DNA from: Kingdonia uniflora
Taxonomy: Eukaryota > Streptophyta > Magnoliopsida > Ranunculales > Circaeasteraceae
NCBI GenBank assembly: GCA_014058105.1
Contig: JACGCM010001798.1
Coordinates: forward strand, 3,130,488 to 3,194,487
Reading direction: 5' to 3'
Length of the DNA: 64,000 nucleotides
Made by a program: the position numbers and the translations under genes. Below are positions 59,908 through 64,000 of the stretch, one piece after another; positions within the stretch are counted from its first letter, which is position 1; each line of letters starts with the position of its first letter. The notes beneath the pieces were generated by a model. The model was not told the origin of the DNA, did not search any database, and saw only the letters and a program-made list of their open reading frames with translations.

Positions 59908-60892
59908 TTGACTCTGGAGGCCCTTAGAGCTTGTGCTAGGCCTTACGTAATCTTTGTACTAAAAAGTTCAAGGATAGTTTTGTAAAAACATAACTATAAT
60001 GGCTATATTTTAATTAACTCATGTAACGGACAAAACATTTTTTTAACTCCTGCCCATATTTACTTCGCAACAGTTATATTTATTTCATAACTTACAAAAC
60101 CGTTTTGCTCATATTAATTACTAGCCATTGTAGAATCTTGCCTATAAAAGGGAATGAGCTCCCCTTTGTTTAAATCATTGAAAAACGCAGCTCTCTCTCT
60201 CTCTCTCCTTGATATTCCTTTTGTCTGAGATATTGGTGGTGCGACTAAAGTACAATGTAATCAGTATCGTCGTGCTTGTAGAGTAAACTGCTCGTTGTAT
60301 CCTAGAGAACAACTGATCGTTACATTGTCGGTACCTCTAGGCAGATCAAAAAATTATTCTTAAAGAGTATGCGACCAACGCTTTGAGCTTTACACTCTTT
60401 CTATTCCAGTCTCAGTTCGAATCGAGAAATTCACTATTTCCCTCATTATCATGTGATTCTAAGTCATTATTTTTAACACTTTCTAACCCTTTAGGGCTTA
60501 TTTTTATCCAAGTACACATTTTTAGCTTGTGGGCGGCCAAAGTCCCCTTAAAAACATTTTGGCTTATACGATAAAGAGTACCCTTTTCTGGTCCTTGCAT
60601 TGTGCCTCATCGTAAACATGTATGGAAGACACAACAAAGTCTTGTTTGTAGGGTTTTGACTTTTGAGATTGATGGAGTTATAGTTGTCATTGATCTTGTT
60701 AAGGTACTCTTCTTCTTTATTGGGGGTTTAGTTATTAAGATTTATGTTGGTTTGTAATGGTGGAAAAATCAATTCTTTGATGTGTTTTTGAGATTTTTTG
60801 AATTTAAATTAGGGAAGAATTAACAACTATAGAATCTTGTGAGCGTAATTAGGTTTTTGTTATTTTTTATTTTGGTTTGTAATGGTAAAAAA

Positions 60893-61233
60893 GCTGAAAA
60901 GATAGAGATAGAGAGATATCCAATCAATAATCCAAAAGCTCTTGGTGAGTCATACTGATAACATGTTGAGAACATAAGCAATCTACACTATCAATCCTAT
61001 ATCATGCACATACATATTAGATAGAACACAATATAGAGAGAGAAGAGATGTAGCCTTTATCAGAGGAACTTGATAGGTTACAAAGAATACCACCATAAAG
61101 GATATAGGCTACATAAGATATCTAAAACTCTCCCCATAAATCCTAGGTTTATAATGGATTGGGTTAGGTGTCGGTGGGTCACTCCAAACCCAGCTCGGGT
61201 GGGACCCAAACCGAACTGTTCCTAACTGAAATA
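60893..61233 (-). mobile_element. Truncated 5' end of a copia element
   Basis: 60964-61233 looks like a minus-strand LTR (TGTTGAGAACATAAGC ... CTAACTGAAATA). To its left the minus strand reads TGTTATCAGTATGACTC, a primer-site type seen in some copia lineages, then about 50 bp of leader before truncation at 60893. Confidence 0.5.
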
Positions 61234-61248
61234 TTAATAAATAATTAT

Positions 61249-61512
61249 TGAGAGATAATCAATATAGAGCAATATAGCAGTACTAAATCTTATGAACAAA
61301 AGGAGAGAGAAGAGAGATTTCTTATTGATTCATCATTGTTGTGTTCTCTGTATGTAATACAAAGATATAAAAAGATAACCTTACAACAAAGGTTGCCTAA
61401 CCTACTCAAACTCTCCCTATAACCCTATCGGGTCTATGGGCTTGTTAGGAGTCCTTATAGGACACCCCAACCCTGTTGGGTTCCTAGTTTGGGATGGACC
61501 CAACTCCTAATA
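61249..61512 (-). repeat. 3' LTR of the copia element at the right edge
   Basis: 264 bp. It resembles the neighbouring LTR at 60964-61233 in layout and in parts of sequence (AGAGAGAAGAGA, CTCTCCC.ATAA, GGACCCAA), so the two elements are related. Confidence 0.6.
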
Positions 61513-62329
61513 CTCCCCATTGGGGTGTTCCATACTAAGACGACTTGCCTCGTTAAAACCTCTTCCTAGCAAAATCCTTTGGGTTAAAAGTGGTGTAGGG
61601 AAAGAGTACAGTCCTATGCCCTGTATGGGTTATGGACGTGTATACGTTACCACATTAAAGCCTTCAAGTAAAACCTCATAGGATAAAAATTGTGTTATCA
61701 AGAAAAAGAGTACAACACGCATATGTTCACGTCATGCTGGGACTACTCCCCCTGACATCAATCTAACTGAGATCTATCTCCATAAGATGTATCTTCCTGA
61801 GATATTGATAAGTAAATCTTATGCATGTCGATTCCGTGTATACTAGTTACTTGAACGTAAGTGGTGTAAGAGTCTTCGTCCATGGATTTACAAAGATGTC
61901 TTCTAAAATATCTTCAACAACGTCAATCTCATTCCCCTTTTATAATACATTTGTGAAATATGTTTCGTTATGTCGCCATTGATAAATTATCATTGACTTG
62001 AATGATGTAAGTTGAATTATCTTCATACATAGTCGATGTTTTATCTTCGATAGAACACGCCACAACTTCGGGTGATAAGATGTATTTTGGAGCGCAACCA
62101 TCATTATTTGCTAGCTTCATGAAGTGCAAGAATCTTCGTGGTCTGAGGTGTAGCTACAGCCGTCTACTTCATCAATCTCCAAGAATCTTTATGTATCCTC
62201 GTACATAAACACATAATCCATTTGACAATAGCCTCTATGTGGGTTTGAGAAGTATTTTGTATCAGTGTACTCAATATTTTTATGTTTACCATTTCGAATA
62301 GAATGGACCTCAGTCTTTCATATCGATCA

Positions 62330-63260
62330 GATACCTCAGAATGCGCCTGATCTCAATCCAGTGTCTTTGGGTTGGAACAAAACTATGGCAAGCCAAACAG
62401 TTCACTGCAAATGAGTCATTGGGTCTAGTATACCCTGCTAACTATAACAAAACACCTCCTAGCTATGGCATTATAGCCTTAGGAGTTTCTCCCCCCATTA
62501 AGATGGTGAAAGATGTCTTTGTCCACACCCAAGTGATGGGCGCGCAATAAATGTCTTAGCACCGTGTGCTACATCCATATCGAAGTGTTAGATAACTCTT
62601 CCGATATATATTGTTTGATGTATGAGTGCCACTATCAAGATGTTCGATCTACAAATCGAGACACTTTTGATTTTCCAAGATCTTGTATTTTAAATTCCTT
62701 TCCAAGGTATTCGGTAGTTCTCGCGATCTCCCCCGAGGTCTAATGATTTTCAAATCATTTAGTACATTGTTATGATGAGTGAAGCTATATTTGTGTTCTC
62801 AATAGAACGTATAGACAAATAAAAATATTTGCAAAGTCCTCAACCTTCAAATACTCAGTCAACTTACTATGCCTCATGGGCCCATTTCTTCAAGTCAACA
62901 ATAACTTTTCCAGTTGTATTACGTACACACCTCGTGTGTCGGGTTTAGTTGCTTCCAGAAGCTTATATCTTCCCAGGTAGCTTCATGTAGATATCCGTAT
63001 CTAGTTTCCTATATAGATACGTAGTATTTATATCAGACGCATGTCTAGCTTATCCCCGATAACTTGACAGACTGATAAATACTAAAATGTTATAGCGTTC
63101 ATCACTGGGTAATAGGTCACACTGCAATTGATGCCAGATCTTTTAAAGATTTCCTGGGAAACTAGTCTTGCCTTGGCCAAATTATCTCTCTGAGTTAATC
63201 GTGTTTCCGTACCTTTCCCATTTATAACCAACAGACTCAATTGTATCACTTCGTATTATG
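62330..63260 (-). pseudogene. copia reverse transcriptase, heavily decayed
   Basis: Read on the minus strand from 63260 down: KARLVSQEIFKRSGIN, YYPVMNAITF, DKLDMRLIYTTYLYRKLDTD then IYMKLPGK, a degraded catalytic region near 62810, YLGKEFKIQDLGKSKVCLDL, and a last part with RPNDSFAVNCLA and PTQRHWIEIRRILRY. This is the copia RT order. Stops and frameshifts occur throughout, and the YVDD box is no longer readable. Confidence 0.8.
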
Positions 63261-64000
63261 CGCAAGCTGAGTTCCGCTTGGATTTCAGGTACCTACTTCA
63301 ATTAATGTACAACAACATACAATTATTTATAATAAATGACTCTGAATCCTCACCCTTGATGGCGAGCACAGCAGCGAATATGAATACCTTGTCGACAAAT
63401 CTCTACTGAACGATCCTACGTTGTACTTATTGCATACTTTTAATAGATCGAGATCTCATTATTATCATAAGCGTATGTGCCACACCAGCTAGTCTTGCAA
63501 TACATCAACTGGTCGCGTAGCTACTATTGCCTCATCAATGGATAGTTCCATCCTCGATGAATCGACTATACCATTAGTCATATTTACCCCTTATTTTGCA
63601 GCTCGCCGGCTCATAATACTTTCTTCCAACGGTGCTCTGCACTAAGCGTAAGCCTCAGATTCGTTTGTGGTACTAATTCCCCTGAAATGTTACGCTACGG
63701 TACTAGTTCCCCCAGAATGTTCTACTGTATAGGTGTATTACTTGTATGTACATACACTTACGGTACTTTAATAGTGCCTATGAATGCGCCTAGCGAATCA
63801 TTTGTGACCTATTGGAGGTTTGTAATCCGTTGAACCTTATTGTCACTTAACTTATGTATAAGGATCTAGATAAGTCAACGATGGTGTTTTCCAAGACCTC
63901 TTGGAAACATCCTCAACATTGACTGTTATATCTCCCTCCAATGCTGGGAATATTATCTCATCAAAGTGACAATTATCTGCCCTATAGAATATACGTCGCC

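Larger units (their letters stand above)
55736..60892 (+). repeat. Single-copy part of the duplicated repeat unit, copy B, with CACTA insert
   Basis: Collinear with copy A 23413-25430 once the CACTA element (56320-59443) is removed. A TATA-like box lies at about 60143 followed by a CT-rich leader, as in copy A. Homology ends near 60892, where a copia fragment begins. Confidence 0.75.
61249..64000 (-). mobile_element. Decayed Ty1/copia element running off the window
   Basis: A minus-strand 3' LTR at 61249-61512 (TGAGAGATAATC ... CCAACTCCTAATA) is followed to the right by the purine tract CCAATGGGGAG (minus strand). Then comes a 3' non-coding part with CCTCGTTAAAACCTCTTCCT and finally reverse transcriptase remains (62330-63260). 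The 5' part lies beyond the window. Confidence 0.8.

Overview
This is nuclear DNA of a flowering plant, most likely a eudicot. The signs are an AT-rich, gene-poor sequence, GT-AG introns, a CYP78A cytochrome P450 with the usual plant two-exon structure, exons of plant-type KUP/HAK potassium transporter and organelle RNA-recognition-motif proteins, and plant transposon lineages (Ty1/copia, Tat-type Ty3/gypsy, CACTA, hAT MITE, Helitron). Only one gene looks intact: a CYP78A7-like P450 on the minus strand (3724-5480). Everything else gene-like is partial or broken.

Layout. 1-3060: two exons of a short-chain dehydrogenase/reductase gene and a LINE-like ORF1 scrap inside a direct repeat. 3724-5570: the CYP78A gene and its TATA box. 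7095-8122: a tandem repeat of about 78 bp. 8123-23289: a 15.2-kb element with Helitron ends (minus orientation), inserted between A and T inside that tandem repeat; it holds a broken Ty1/copia element, a KUP/HAK transporter pseudogene with introns, and about 8 kb with no recognised gene. 23290-25444: the rest of the tandem-repeat unit. 25445-40876: a 15.4-kb Tat-type gypsy element with paired LTRs, decayed gag-pol, a 46-bp tandem array and antisense coiled-coil ORFs. 40877-43833: the 3' end of another LTR element with a nested solo LTR and an insert of organelle-like character. 44112-47289: a short copia element with a perfect target duplication and a 325-bp internal inverted repeat. 48215-48377 and 54481-54694: two fragments of CYP78A exon 2. 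48692-49118: a hAT MITE. 51844-53272: the 3' exons of an ORRM1-like RRM gene. 54799-60892: a second copy of the tandem-repeat unit, interrupted by a 3.1-kb CACTA element. 60893-64000: remains of two related copia elements.

How the parts fit. The window carries two copies of one repeat unit of more than 3 kb (copy A: 7238-8122 plus 23290-25444; copy B: 54799-56319 plus 59444-60892). Because the copies took different insertions, each serves as an empty site for the other. Copy B shows the uninterrupted A|T site of the Helitron; copy A shows the uninterrupted site of the CACTA element. The three CYP78A loci suggest duplication and shuffling of exon 2 around a conserved parent gene. All coordinates come from reading the sequence by eye; alignments and database searches were not possible.
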